This document shows, in pieces, positions 51,568-60,925 of a stretch of 64,000 nt of DNA (within the stretch, counting starts at the first letter, position 1; each line of letters starts with the position of its first letter). The stretch is from Dongia_B sp035539075 (GTDB lineage Bacteria > Pseudomonadota > Alphaproteobacteria > Dongiales > Dongiaceae), in the NCBI GenBank assembly GCA_035539075.1, contig DATLJB010000176.1, positions 5,987-69,986 of the forward strand. Reading direction: 5' to 3'. The position numbers were made by a program, and so were the translations under genes. A model generated the notes under the pieces. That model saw only the letters and a list, made by a program, of their open reading frames with translations, made no database searches and had not been told where the DNA came from.

Positions 51568-52788
51568 TCAGCGGGCGGCTGCGCGCTGCCGTGCCGTTTC
51601 GATATTCGGCAGAAAGGCCGTCAGCAGGCCGATGGCCGGCAAGAAGGCACAAAGGCGATAGACGGTGCCAATATCGGTCCAGTCCGCGAGCATGCCGAGC
51701 ACGGCAGCACCCACGCCACCCATGCCGAAGGCAAAGCCGAAGAACAGGCCTGCCACCATGCCGACCCGGCCCGGCATCAGCTCCTGGGCATAGACCACGA
51801 TCGCAGAGAAGGCCGAGGCCAGGATGAGGCCGATGGGAACCGTCAGGACCACGGTCCAGAACAGCGAGGCGTAAGGCAGGATGAGGGTGAACGGCAGGAC
51901 ACCCAGGATAGAGCCCCAGATCACCTTCTTGCGGCCGATGCGATCGCCGATCGGACCGCCGGCGATGGTGCCGATCGCCGTCGCGCCGAGGAAGACGAAG
52001 AGGTCGATCTGCGCCGTCTGTACCGAGACGCCGAAGCGCGTGATCAGGTAGAAGGTGTAATAGCTGGTGAGGCTGGCGAGATAGAAATACTTCGAGAAAA
52101 TCAGCGCCAGGAGCACGGCGATGGCGCCGCCGATCTGCTTGCGCGACAGCGTCACCTCCGCGCCCGCCCGCCGCGACGCGACCTTGGTTTTCCGGTTGGC
52201 GCCGAACCATGCGCCGATCCGCGTCAGCACGATGATCGCCAGCAGCGCGCCCAGCGAGAACCAGGCAACGCTGGATTGCCCATACGGCAGAATGAGGAAG
52301 GCAGCGGCCAACGGCCCGACCGCCGAGCCCAGATTGCCCCCGACCTGGAACAGCGATTGCGCCAAGCCGTGCCGACCGCCCGATGCGAGACGAGCGACGC
52401 GTGACGATTCTGGATGGAAGACCGAAGAGCCTGTCCCCACCAGCGCGGCGGCCAGGAGCAACAGCGGGAAGTTCGGCGCCACCGAGAGCAGCAGCAGGCC
52501 GCTGAGGGTGAAGGCCATGCCAACCGGCAGGGCGTAATTCTTCGGCGAGCGATCGGTATAGAGACCGACGAGCGGTTGCAGCAGCGAGGCGGTGATCTGA
52601 AAGACCAGCGTGATGAGGCCGACCTGACTGAAACTGAGGCCAAAACCCTGCTTGATCATCGGATAAATCGCCGGCAACAGCGACTGCAACATGTCGTTCA
52701 ACAAATGGCAGAAGCTGATACCGACGAGGACAGCAAGGGCTGTCCTCTCGGCAGCGCCGCGGTCGACGTTCATCGTTGTATCAGCCAT
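51568..52788 (-). CDS. Fsr-like MFS transporter
   Basis: 406 residues from the ATG at 52788, chosen because GGAGAGA precedes it; the frame can start at 52812. Twelve predicted membrane helices. The N-terminal part (FCHLLNDMLQSLLPAIYPMI, then QVGLITLVFQITASLLQPLV and FHPESSRVARLASGGRHGLA) is very close to fosmidomycin-resistance protein Fsr. It is an inner-membrane efflux pump; the natural substrate is not known. An AraC-type gene is divergent from it. Confidence 0.88.
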   Translation of the reverse strand: MADTTMNVDRGAAERTALAVLVGISFCHLLNDMLQSLLPAIYPMIKQGFGLSFSQVGLITLVFQITASLLQPLVGLYTDRSPKNYALPVGMAFTLSGLLLLSVAPNFPLLLLAAALVGTGSSVFHPESSRVARLASGGRHGLAQSLFQVGGNLGSAVGPLAAAFLILPYGQSSVAWFSLGALLAIIVLTRIGAWFGANRKTKVASRRAGAEVTLSRKQIGGAIAVLLALIFSKYFYLASLTSYYTFYLITRFGVSVQTAQIDLFVFLGATAIGTIAGGPIGDRIGRKKVIWGSILGVLPFTLILPYASLFWTVVLTVPIGLILASAFSAIVVYAQELMPGRVGMVAGLFFGFAFGMGGVGAAVLGMLADWTDIGTVYRLCAFLPAIGLLTAFLPNIETARQRAAAR

Positions 52789-52906
52789 GATTCTCTCCAT
52801 AGTTTTCGGCAATTGCTGATATTAAGGAGAAGCGAACGACCTTCTTCCGAAAGCAGGTCAATTATTTTATAGTTTGGGCCATTTCGCATCCCCCTCATTG
52901 CTATGT

Positions 52907-53722
52907 ATGCCCGATATGGTTCGAAACGCCCGGTTGATCCGAGAGCTCGAAGGAACGCCCCGCCCCATCCTTGCCTTCGGCAACGATTATCCGGACGATT
53001 TCGAAATCTCGCCGCACCATCACAGCCGCGGCCAGTTCCTGCATGCCGGATCGGGCGTCATGACGGTGCGGACCGAACACGGCGCCTGGGTGGTGCCGCC
53101 CCAGGAAGCGATGTGGATCCCGGCCGGAACCGTTCACAGCGTCCGCATGATCGGGCCGGTCACGACCCGAAGCCTTTACATTCGCGCTGATGCAGCGACG
53201 GACATGCCCGATACCTGTCAGGTCCTGTCCATCTCCGGCCTGATGCGCGAGCTGCTGCTGGCGGCTGTCGAACTGCCGATCGACTACCATGAGGATGGAC
53301 GCGACGGCCTGATCATGTCACTGGCCCTGGCGGAATTGCGGGAGTTGCGCAGCCTGCCGCTTTCGCTGCCCTTTCCAACCGAGGCAAAGCTCGTCCGCCG
53401 TTGCGAAAAATTTCTGCGACGGCCGCTGGCTGGTGAATCGATCGACGATTGGGCCGAGGCGCTGGCCATGAGCCGCCGCAGCTTCACCCGCTTCTTCAAG
53501 CGCGAAACCGGCATGACTTTCGCCCATTGGGCACGGCAGGCCTGCCTGCTGGTGGCCATGCGGCGCCTCGCCCTTGGCGATGCCGTGACCACTGTCGCGC
53601 TCGATCTCGGCTATGAAAGCCCTGCCGCCTTCACCACGATGTTCAAGAAATCGCTGGGCGTGCCGCCCAGCCGCTATTTTTCCACCGGTGCAAACCGCTC
53701 TTTCGCAGGCGATGCCGCATGA
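52907..53722 (+). CDS. AraC-family regulator
   Basis: 271 residues from the ATG at 52907. An N-terminal cupin-like domain (FEISPHHHSRGQFLHAGSGV, VPPQEAMWIPAGTVHSV) is followed by an AraC HTH_18 domain (SIDDWAEALAMSRRSFTRFF, DLGYESPAAFTTMFKKSLGV). It is divergent from the Fsr-like exporter gene and is its likely regulator. Confidence 0.9.
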   Translation: MPDMVRNARLIRELEGTPRPILAFGNDYPDDFEISPHHHSRGQFLHAGSGVMTVRTEHGAWVVPPQEAMWIPAGTVHSVRMIGPVTTRSLYIRADAATDMPDTCQVLSISGLMRELLLAAVELPIDYHEDGRDGLIMSLALAELRELRSLPLSLPFPTEAKLVRRCEKFLRRPLAGESIDDWAEALAMSRRSFTRFFKRETGMTFAHWARQACLLVAMRRLALGDAVTTVALDLGYESPAAFTTMFKKSLGVPPSRYFSTGANRSFAGDAA

Positions 53723-53834
53723 GACCGTTCAAAGTCGGCAAGGTGAATGGTAGACCCAACCGGGCCGATGCTGACGAACGGATGAACGCATATATGGCAT
53801 CCGCCACAAGTTAGACCGTAGACAGGATTGATGA

Positions 53835-54872
53835 ATGGCTTGCCGGTACCGCGCCGCTTCTCTGCTTTTGTCCGCCTTTCTTCTGCTTTCCGCCTGCGCC
53901 CCGCGATTGCAGGAAATCGGCCCCCCGATTGATCAGCCACGCCTGAGCAATACCGCCATCCACACACCCGACGGCGTGGACCTGCCGCTGCGTGAATGGC
54001 TGCCGCGCGACGATTCGCTGAAGGTCAAGGAGATCAAGGCCGTCGTTCTGGCAGTCCATGGTTTCAACGATTATTCCAAGGGCATGACCAATCCGGCCGA
54101 AGGCTTGGCGCGCCGCGGCATGGCCGTCTATGCCTATGACCAGCGCGGCTTCGGCAGGACGCCGCAGCGCGGCATCTGGCCGGGCAACGAGCAGATGATC
54201 CTTGACCTGAAGCTGGCAACCGATCTGCTTCACCGCAAATATCCTGACAAGCCGCTCTTCATACTCGGCGAAAGCATGGGCGCGTCGGTGGTGATGGCAG
54301 CAGCGGCGGAATCGCCGCCGCTCCACGCCAATGGCCTGATCCTTGTTTCGCCTGCCCTATGGGGCTGGGAGACACAAAGCAGCTTCAACCGCCATGTGCT
54401 TGATTGGGCCGCTCATCTCATTCCCTGGATGACCGTCTACCCCACCGGCGTGCGCATACAGGCTTCCGACAATACGGCAGCCCTGCGCGCGATGGGTCGC
54501 GATCGCCTGGTGATCAAGGAGACGCGGATCGATTCCGCCTATGGTCTGGTGGGTCTGATGAGCCAGGCCTACCGCACCTTGCCGCTTCTGGGTCGCGCGG
54601 ATCGCGGCTATCCCCCTTGCCTGCTGCTCTATGGCGGCCGGGAACAGGTCCTCGCCGACCGATCCGTCCGCATGGCCCTGGCACAACTGCCAAAGCTGCC
54701 ATCCGCAGAGCTGAGGATCGGGCTCTATCCGCAGGGGTACCATTACCTGCTGCGCGATCTTGATGCCCAGACGGTCTTTTCGGATATCGCCGGCTGGATG
54801 GCCGATCCGGCAAAGCCCCTTCCCAGTGGCGCCGACGAGGTTCCGCCTTCCGCGTTGCAGTTCGAGCGCTAG
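53835..54872 (+). CDS. Lipoprotein alpha/beta hydrolase (monoacylglycerol lipase-like)
   Basis: 345 residues. The N-terminus has a lipoprotein signal (LLLSACAPR, Cys near residue 17). The serine-aminopeptidase S33/hydrolase_4 body shows the oxyanion region VLAVHGFNDYSKG, the nucleophile elbow GESMGA, a late Asp in the LLYGGREQVLADRSV segment and a final His in GYHYLLRD. It probably acts on lipid esters at the periplasmic face of a membrane. It stands alone in its direction between the AraC gene and the small membrane protein gene. Confidence 0.88.
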   Translation: MACRYRAASLLLSAFLLLSACAPRLQEIGPPIDQPRLSNTAIHTPDGVDLPLREWLPRDDSLKVKEIKAVVLAVHGFNDYSKGMTNPAEGLARRGMAVYAYDQRGFGRTPQRGIWPGNEQMILDLKLATDLLHRKYPDKPLFILGESMGASVVMAAAAESPPLHANGLILVSPALWGWETQSSFNRHVLDWAAHLIPWMTVYPTGVRIQASDNTAALRAMGRDRLVIKETRIDSAYGLVGLMSQAYRTLPLLGRADRGYPPCLLLYGGREQVLADRSVRMALAQLPKLPSAELRIGLYPQGYHYLLRDLDAQTVFSDIAGWMADPAKPLPSGADEVPPSALQFER

Positions 54873-54948
54873 CATCAGCCGTTTAGCCTCAGTCATTTAG
54901 CCTGGTCGTTTGGCCAGGGCAAAAGGTCCCGACCCTGCCGGCCAGTTT

Positions 54949-54962
54949 TTGATCTGGATCAA
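54949..54962. promoter_or_regulatory. FNR/FixK-type box
   Basis: TTGATCTGGATCAA fits the FNR/FixK consensus TTGAT-N4-ATCAA without a mismatch. It lies 54 bases before the ATG of the 31-residue membrane protein gene, so oxygen-limited activation of that gene is likely. Confidence 0.75.
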
Positions 54963-55016
54963 TGACGCCATGCAGGCGGCTGCGCATTTTTCGCTTCTAC
55001 GAGCGGGAGATTCGCG

Positions 55017-55112
55017 ATGACGACGATTGAAACTGCCTATCTTTCCATGGTCCTGCTGGCCGGCGCGGCCTTCGGGCTGACGCTGCTTTGGGCGAGTTTC
55101 CGCGCCGGGTAA
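55017..55112 (+). CDS. 31-residue membrane protein behind an FNR box
   Basis: A short frame from ATG at 55017 to TAA at 55110-55112 (MTTIETAYLSMVLLAGAAFG, then LTLLWASFRAG). It has one membrane helix and ends in SFRAG. GGGAGA stands ten bases before the ATG. Single-helix proteins of this size are common beside oxygen-regulated genes in alphaproteobacteria, and the perfect FNR box upstream supports a real gene. Its partner is unknown. Confidence 0.6.
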   Translation: MTTIETAYLSMVLLAGAAFGLTLLWASFRAG

Positions 55113-55153
55113 GGCGACGGCGAACCAAGCCCGACCGTAAATTGCGCAAGCGG

Positions 55154-56206
55154 TCAGCGGAGACGCTGGCCGCTTGCGGCGTCGAAGAGATAGGTCCGCT
55201 CCGGCGCAGCGGCGATTCCAATCTCGGCCCCGATCTCGCGGCTGAAATCCTTTTCCACCTTGACTGCAATCGACTGCCCGCCGATCCGGCAGGTGAGCAG
55301 GGCATGGTCGCCAATCAGCTCGATCGAATAGATCGTGGCGCGCAGGCTGCCGGCTTCGCCCGGCGCCGTGAGACGGCAATCCTCCGGCCGGATACCGAGA
55401 ACGGCCTTGGCCTGGTGGGATTGCACCACGGTCGGCAGGCGGCCGGCCGCGCATTCGAACAGCCCATCCGCCAATGCGCCGTCGACGAAATTCATCGGCG
55501 GCGAGCCGATGAAGCCGGCGACGAAAAGATTGGCCGGATCTTCATAGATCTGGCGCGGCGTATCAATCTGCTGCGGCCGGCCCTTGTTCAAAACGGCGAC
55601 GCGATGGGCCAGCGTCATGGCTTCGACCTGGTCATGCGTCACATAGATCGTGGTGATGCCGAGTGCATGCTGCATATGCTTCAATTCGGCCCGCATATGG
55701 CCACGCAGTTTCGCGTCCAGATTTGACAGCGGCTCATCCATCAGAAACACCGCTGGGCGCCGGATGATGGCCCGCGCCAAGGCAACGCGCTGGCGCTGCC
55801 CCCCCGATAGCTGGCGCGGATAACGATCGAGATAGGGGTCGAGCTGCACTTGCGCCGCGACGTCGCGCACCTGGCGGTCGATATCGGCCCGCGCCCCCCT
55901 GCGGATCACCAGCGGATAGGCGATATTTTCTGCAACCGTCATATGCGGATAGAGCGCATAGCTCTGGAACACCATGGCGATGTCGCGATTCTTCGGCGCC
56001 ACGTCGGTCACATCCCTGCCGTCGATCGCGATCCGGCCTGATGTCACCGTCTCCAACCCGGCGATCATGCGCAAGGCCGTCGTCTTGCCACAGCCGGAGG
56101 GCCCCAGCAGCACCATGAACTCACCGGCCTGCACCGACAGGCTGAGCTCATGCAACACCGTCAGAAAGCCAAAAGATTTGCTGATGTGATCGAGAACCAC
56201 GGTCAT
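55154..56206 (-). CDS. MalK/UgpC-like ABC transporter ATP-binding protein
   Basis: 350 residues from the ATG at 56206 (MTVVLDHISKSFGFLTVLHE); the longer frame to 56350 lies over the permease gene. Walker A GPSGCGKTT, LSGGQRQRVALARAI, FLMDEPLSNLDAKLR and a C-terminal MalK-type regulatory domain are present. It powers the sugar importer encoded by the next genes. Confidence 0.92.
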   Translation of the reverse strand: MTVVLDHISKSFGFLTVLHELSLSVQAGEFMVLLGPSGCGKTTALRMIAGLETVTSGRIAIDGRDVTDVAPKNRDIAMVFQSYALYPHMTVAENIAYPLVIRRGARADIDRQVRDVAAQVQLDPYLDRYPRQLSGGQRQRVALARAIIRRPAVFLMDEPLSNLDAKLRGHMRAELKHMQHALGITTIYVTHDQVEAMTLAHRVAVLNKGRPQQIDTPRQIYEDPANLFVAGFIGSPPMNFVDGALADGLFECAAGRLPTVVQSHQAKAVLGIRPEDCRLTAPGEAGSLRATIYSIELIGDHALLTCRIGGQSIAVKVEKDFSREIGAEIGIAAAPERTYLFDAASGQRLR

Positions 56207-56235
56207 CCGGCCAATACCTTCATCGAGATCATGCC

Positions 56236-57273
56236 CTAGCCTTTGACCGCGCCAAGCAGCAGGCCCCTGGCGATGTATTTTTGCAGGATGATGGTTAGTA
56301 CGACGACCGGCGCAATCATGATGATGATCAATACCGACATGTACCACCATTGCGGTCCCCGGGTGGCGTTCTGCGCCGCCACCAGCAACGGAATGGTCTG
56401 CGCCTTGGCGGTCGAGAGGAAGAGCGCCAATAGATATTCATTCCAGGCGAGGATCAACACCAGCAGCGAGGCGGCGATCAGGCCGGGCTTTGCCAAGGGC
56501 AGGACGATACCGACAAAAATGCGGTAGCGCGAGGCGCCGTCCAGCTGGGCGCTTTCTTCCAGGTCGCGCGGAATGGCGGCGAAGAAATCATACATCAGCC
56601 AGACGACGATGGGGAGGTTGACCGTGGTATAGGTGATGATCAATGCCAGATGAGTATCGAGGAGGCCAACCTTCTGGAACATCACGTAGATGGGAATGGC
56701 GGCGACCACCGGCGGCAGGATGCGTTGGGAAATGATCCAGAAGAGGATATCGCCATTGCCGAGATGTCGCCTGAAGTACCGTCCGAAGGCACGCAGCAGG
56801 AGCAGGAAAAGAACGACGGCAACGATCACCGCCAGACGCCAATCCACCTGCCAGTGCACGACCGCGACGATCGCCAGCGCCAGCAGGAGGATGAAGCCGA
56901 TGATGGAGCCAAGCTTCGGTTTGTATTCGATACGCGACAGCGCATAGGCCGCCATGCTGCCGATCAGCACGGCCAGCAGGGTGCTGACGCTGGCGACGAT
57001 CAGCGAATTGGCGTAAGGCCGGAAGGTGTCGTTGCCGAGATCGACGAAGATATAGTGCCAAGCATGCAGGGACGGCTGGAAATCGATGAAAGGCAGGAAT
57101 TTCGGCGGATATGCGACATCCACCGGCTCCTTGAAAGAGGTGACCAAGACCCAATAGAGCGGAAAGAGAACGATGATGCTCCAAAGAGCCAGTAAAGCGT
57201 AGCAGATGAATTTCGGGATCGGCGCAAGCTCGCCGAAGCGCCGCGATTCAAAGAGGCCTCGCCACCGGCTCAT
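56236..57273 (-). CDS. Sugar ABC transporter permease (MalG-like)
   Basis: 345 residues from the ATG at 57273, which overlaps the upstream permease stop (ATGA). Membrane helices and an EAA loop (EESAQLDGASRYRIFVGIVL, PLAKPG) are present. There is an unusual extra pair of helices in the first half (LLLALAIVAVVHWQVDWRLA, VIVAVVLFLLLL) compared with standard MalG proteins, which are about 280 residues. Confidence 0.9.
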   Translation of the reverse strand: MSRWRGLFESRRFGELAPIPKFICYALLALWSIIVLFPLYWVLVTSFKEPVDVAYPPKFLPFIDFQPSLHAWHYIFVDLGNDTFRPYANSLIVASVSTLLAVLIGSMAAYALSRIEYKPKLGSIIGFILLLALAIVAVVHWQVDWRLAVIVAVVLFLLLLRAFGRYFRRHLGNGDILFWIISQRILPPVVAAIPIYVMFQKVGLLDTHLALIITYTTVNLPIVVWLMYDFFAAIPRDLEESAQLDGASRYRIFVGIVLPLAKPGLIAASLLVLILAWNEYLLALFLSTAKAQTIPLLVAAQNATRGPQWWYMSVLIIIMIAPVVVLTIILQKYIARGLLLGAVKG

Positions 57274-58373
57274 TGCCGTCTGCTCCGCATCGGCTGCATG
57301 ACATAATTGAAGAAAGACGCGCAGATGACCGTTGAAACGATCAGCAGCATATAGGCAACCGCGGCGGAGCCACCGAGATCCAGGGCGCGCCAATTGATGA
57401 AGGAGTGCAGCGTCAGCGATTCCGTGGCAATACCGGGCCCACCATTGGTCAGGACATTCGGCAGGTCGACGATCTTGAAAGCCTCGATGACGCGGATCAG
57501 CACGATCGTGGAAGCGACCGGGGCAATCTCCGGCCAGGTGACGTCACGAAAGATCTGCCAATAGCTGGCACCGTCGAGCGAAGCAGCCTCCACCTGCTCT
57601 CGTGACTGTCCCTCGATCGCCGCCAGCAGGACGATGAAGATGAAAGGCGTCCATTGCCAGGTATCGCCCACCATCACCACCAGGCGCGCCGACCAGGCCT
57701 GCGACGCCCAGGAAAGATCACCGAGGCCGATCAGACGCCAGAGTCCGGCGAAAGGCCCCTGGGTCATGTCTGCCAACATCCGAAACGTATAGGCGATGCC
57801 GACGGGCGTCACCATCAGCGGCAGGAAGAAGACAACGCGAAAGAAGCTTCTGCAGCGGATATTCTGCGAACAGAGCATGGCAAGGCCGAGGCCGGTGAGA
57901 AACTGGCAGGTCACGCCAACGGCAACATAGATCACCGTAACGGAAAGGCTGCCAAGCTGCCCGCCGGCGCCGATTGTCGTCGCCAGGAGAACCGTGAGTG
58001 CCAGGATTGCCATCGTCGTAACGGCCCGACCCACGAGACCGATGACGGTAGACTTGCCGGACCGGATGTAGCTTGCGAGCGAGCGGGCCAGTAGGAGAAC
58101 GACGGCTGCCCCCAATAACCAGCCATACCATGGCACCGGCGCGAAGACGCCGAGGAAGTGGTATTGCTCGCCGCCGATGAGCAGTTTCTTGAAATTCAGC
58201 CAGCCGATGAACCGCAGCTGGTAGCCGCCGGCCGTCAACTGGAATCGCGATACCGCCAGATAAGCTGAAATCAACAACGGGAAGATCGAGAACGCCAGCA
58301 GGATGAGAACGGCCGGTAAAATGAACAGGCGATCGGCCTGCCGGTCGAACCAATCACTGAAAGATAACCGCAT
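57270..58373 (-). CDS. Sugar ABC transporter permease (MalF/UgpA-like)
   Basis: 367 residues from the ATG at 58373 (MRLSFSDWFDRQADRLFILP); the frame runs further to 58469. Standard six helices plus an inserted hydrophobic stretch (about 90-160), again longer than usual. EAA loop QVEAASLDGASYWQIFRDVT, WPEIAPV. The two permeases thus share an unusual enlargement. Confidence 0.9.
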   Translation of the reverse strand: MRLSFSDWFDRQADRLFILPAVLILLAFSIFPLLISAYLAVSRFQLTAGGYQLRFIGWLNFKKLLIGGEQYHFLGVFAPVPWYGWLLGAAVVLLLARSLASYIRSGKSTVIGLVGRAVTTMAILALTVLLATTIGAGGQLGSLSVTVIYVAVGVTCQFLTGLGLAMLCSQNIRCRSFFRVVFFLPLMVTPVGIAYTFRMLADMTQGPFAGLWRLIGLGDLSWASQAWSARLVVMVGDTWQWTPFIFIVLLAAIEGQSREQVEAASLDGASYWQIFRDVTWPEIAPVASTIVLIRVIEAFKIVDLPNVLTNGGPGIATESLTLHSFINWRALDLGGSAAVAYMLLIVSTVICASFFNYVMQPMRSRRQ

Positions 58374-58417
58374 CAGATGATCTCGATCTTCCTGATCCAA
58401 CCGCCGGCCTGCATGTG

Positions 58418-58451
58418 CCTGCGCCGCCGGCCGGATGACCGGCGACGCAGG
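58418..58451 (-). terminator. Stem-loop after the sugar-binding protein gene
   Basis: CCTGCGCCGCCGG (58418-58430) pairs with CCGGCGACGCAGG (58439-58451), 13 pairs with one G-T in the transcript, loop eight bases. It begins eight bases after the binding-protein stop and has no T-run, like the stem-loop at 43907-43935 in the other importer operon. Confidence 0.65.
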
Positions 58452-58458
58452 TTGAGAG

Positions 58459-59940
58459 TTATTGGCCAAGTGTCGCCTTGTAGGCCGTCAACTGCGAATC
58501 GCGGCCGACTTCCTCAGTAACGTCGTCCCAGGCCGAAGCAATCTGCTTCATCGTGTCTTCTATCGACAGCTCTCCGGCCAGCATACGGGCAACCGCCGTA
58601 TCAAGCGCAACCTGTTCGTAGCGTTGGTTCTGGGGAATGCGCAGATCGAGGACCATATTGGGGTTGTCGAGGCTTTGCTGGATCGCGCCCAAGTAGTTCT
58701 TGGCGGCCGCTTCGCTCATGCCCGCCTTCTTCCACAAGGTGAGATCCTTCAATTGGGACATGCGATACGGATTGAAGCCCGTCTTGCCAAGCGTCACGTC
58801 CTCATTCGATTGCTTCGGCTGGCTCATATAGGAGAAGAAGGCGTAAGCAGCATCCTGCACTTTTGCATTGGCCTTGGCGTTGATGCCGCCCGACCAGCCG
58901 CCAAAAGCCGCGAAAGGCGCATGATTGACGCCGTCGACCGCATAGGGACAGGTCTGCTTGTCGCAGGCGACCAGTTTTCCGCTGCTGCGATCGAGGACCT
59001 GCCGGCTGCCCGGTATGATGACCGCACCGACCTTGTCCTGCACTTTCGATTCCTTGGGATCGATTGCCAGGGTGCCGATATCGCCCCAATCGAGGCTAAG
59101 GGCGCATTGGCCGGAGGTGAAGAGCTTGCGGGTATCGCCGACATCAAGATTGATCTCGTCGGCGGGGCCGTATTTCGTGCTCTCCTGATAGACTTTCAGT
59201 GCCGCCGCGAAGGCCTCGTTGTTGACAAGCGGCTTCATGTCCCTGGCATCGAAGAAGATGCCTTGTTTGGTGCCCTGCGCCTGCAGGTAATTGCCGGCGA
59301 TCGAGAGGATTGCCCAATAGGCCTGGGCACCGCGCTTCTTGGAGATGCAAGAACCGTAATCGGGCTTGCCGTCGCCGTTCATGTCCTTGCCGTTGGCGGC
59401 CTTGGCGATGTCGAGGTAATCGTCCCAGGTCTTCGGCGGCTCCTTGCCCAGCTCCTTCAGCACATCCGTTCGGTAGTAGACCATCTGAAAGTCGCCATCG
59501 AGGGTCACCATATAGTCCTTGCCGTTGAACTTCTGCGAGAAGTCGCGGAAGAACGGCGCTACGTCCTCTTCTTGCAGATCCTTGTCGGCCGCGATACGGC
59601 CGCTGAGATCGAGCAGATAGCCCGGCGTGACATAGTCGGACATCCATTGCGGCGCAAAGACCGCCGCATCGATGCTGTTGGTGCCGCTCGCCCAATCCGT
59701 CAGCAGCTTCTGATAGAGATCCGAGAACGGCACGGTAATGACATTAACCTTGGCGCCGGTCAGCTTTTCGAAGTCAGGTGCGCGGCGCTGCAACGGCTCG
59801 GCAATCTGGGGACCGGTGAAGGTCATGACATTGACCGTAACGCCGTCGAACTGCCCGGCACTCGCGGGCGCAACCAATCCCGCCGCCCCGCTGGCCAGAA
59901 CGCCGACTACGGCCCCAAGCATGCTCCTGCATAACGACAT
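58459..59940 (-). CDS. Sugar ABC transporter solute-binding protein
   Basis: 493 residues. A signal peptide ends near residue 28 (PASAGQ). The body is an SBP_bac_1-type (CUT1) protein (TVNVMTFTGPQIAEPLQRRA, PPKTWDDYLDIAKAANGKD). A calcium-loop-like DMNGDGKPDYGSC occurs near residue 195. First gene of the importer operon; enzymes nearby suggest L-fucose or a related deoxy sugar as ligand. Confidence 0.9.
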   Translation of the reverse strand: MSLCRSMLGAVVGVLASGAAGLVAPASAGQFDGVTVNVMTFTGPQIAEPLQRRAPDFEKLTGAKVNVITVPFSDLYQKLLTDWASGTNSIDAAVFAPQWMSDYVTPGYLLDLSGRIAADKDLQEEDVAPFFRDFSQKFNGKDYMVTLDGDFQMVYYRTDVLKELGKEPPKTWDDYLDIAKAANGKDMNGDGKPDYGSCISKKRGAQAYWAILSIAGNYLQAQGTKQGIFFDARDMKPLVNNEAFAAALKVYQESTKYGPADEINLDVGDTRKLFTSGQCALSLDWGDIGTLAIDPKESKVQDKVGAVIIPGSRQVLDRSSGKLVACDKQTCPYAVDGVNHAPFAAFGGWSGGINAKANAKVQDAAYAFFSYMSQPKQSNEDVTLGKTGFNPYRMSQLKDLTLWKKAGMSEAAAKNYLGAIQQSLDNPNMVLDLRIPQNQRYEQVALDTAVARMLAGELSIEDTMKQIASAWDDVTEEVGRDSQLTAYKATLGQ

Positions 59941-60061
59941 TATTTGCCTCCCTCTGTGACACCGCCCCGCTTGGATTGCGGGGGCCTACTTCGTTGTTCT
60001 TGCAACTCTGCCCTAATGGACGGCCTAAGGACGGTCGGGGCAGTGTTGATCTTTATCTGAT

Positions 60062-60071
60062 ATACTAGTAT
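60062..60071. promoter_or_regulatory. Operator-like motif ATACTAGTAT
   Basis: Perfect 10-base palindrome in the divergent region between the binding-protein gene and the GntR-family gene. A near copy (ATACTAATAT) is at 62264-62273 before the dehydratase gene. Likely site for the GntR-family regulator; inference. Confidence 0.5.
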
Positions 60072-60121
60072 TCATAAGGCAGCCGTCAACTGGATTTACA
60101 TGACAGCCACGGATTGTGTTC

Positions 60122-60880
60122 ATGTCTGAGAAATCGGCGCTTGCCAGCAAACCGGGCACGACGCAAAAATCCGCCACCATGACGGATAAACACACTGTGC
60201 TGCCCGAAGATGCGCGAATCGACCGCTCATCTCCCATTCCCGATCAGGTCTATCGGCTCTTGCGGCAGGCCATCATCACGCTGCGTATGCCGCCGGGCTC
60301 GGTTATCATCGAGAAGCAGATCACCGACCAGCTCGGCATTTCACGCACGCCTGTGCGCGATGCGATCCGGCAGCTAGCTGATGAGCGCCTGATCAATATC
60401 CGGCCGCAATCAGGCACTTATGTCGCCCTGATCGACCGGCACCAGCTGGAAGAGGGCCGGCTGATCCGCCGCGCTCTGGAAATCGAGGGCATCAAGCTTG
60501 CCGTCACCCATGTGGACGATACTGCGATCGAGAAGCTGCGCGATCTGCTCGCCCTGCAGGAGCGCGCTGCGGCCAAGCAGCGGCATGATGACTTCATCAC
60601 CTATGATGACCAGTTCCATCGCACGATTAGCGAATTGAGCGGCTTCAGCCGCCTATGGCGCATCATCAACCGTTCCAAGGCACAACTCGACCGCGTCCGC
60701 TATTTGAGCTCGCCGCTGCCGAATCAGGAAGACAAAGCTGTCGCACAGCATACTGCCATCGTCGAGGCAATGGCGCGGCGCAATGTCGACCGCACCGTCA
60801 AGGCCCTCACCTTCCATCTTGACGACGCCTATGACCGGCTGTCGATCCTGCTGCAGCAGCATGCAGAAATGTTTGAATAA
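60122..60880 (+). CDS. GntR-family (FadR/FCD) regulator of the sugar locus
   Basis: 252 residues from the ATG at 60122. A GntR winged HTH (IPDQVYRLLRQAIITLRMPP, QITDQLGISRTPVRDAIRQL) precedes an FCD ligand domain with the metal-binding pattern DDQFHRTI and later His residues (QHTAIVEA). It is divergent from the importer and is likely its repressor, with a sugar acid as effector. Confidence 0.9.
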   Translation: MSEKSALASKPGTTQKSATMTDKHTVLPEDARIDRSSPIPDQVYRLLRQAIITLRMPPGSVIIEKQITDQLGISRTPVRDAIRQLADERLINIRPQSGTYVALIDRHQLEEGRLIRRALEIEGIKLAVTHVDDTAIEKLRDLLALQERAAAKQRHDDFITYDDQFHRTISELSGFSRLWRIINRSKAQLDRVRYLSSPLPNQEDKAVAQHTAIVEAMARRNVDRTVKALTFHLDDAYDRLSILLQQHAEMFE

Positions 60881-60925
60881 TCGTCTGGTCTATAGGCCAA
60901 CGCATTGCGCTGTCAGTGACGCGCA

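Noticed and set aside
58462..59934. 490-codon plus-strand frame antisense to the sugar-binding protein gene
   Set aside because: Length results from high-GC codon bias on the opposite strand; the minus-strand protein is a clear family member with a signal peptide.
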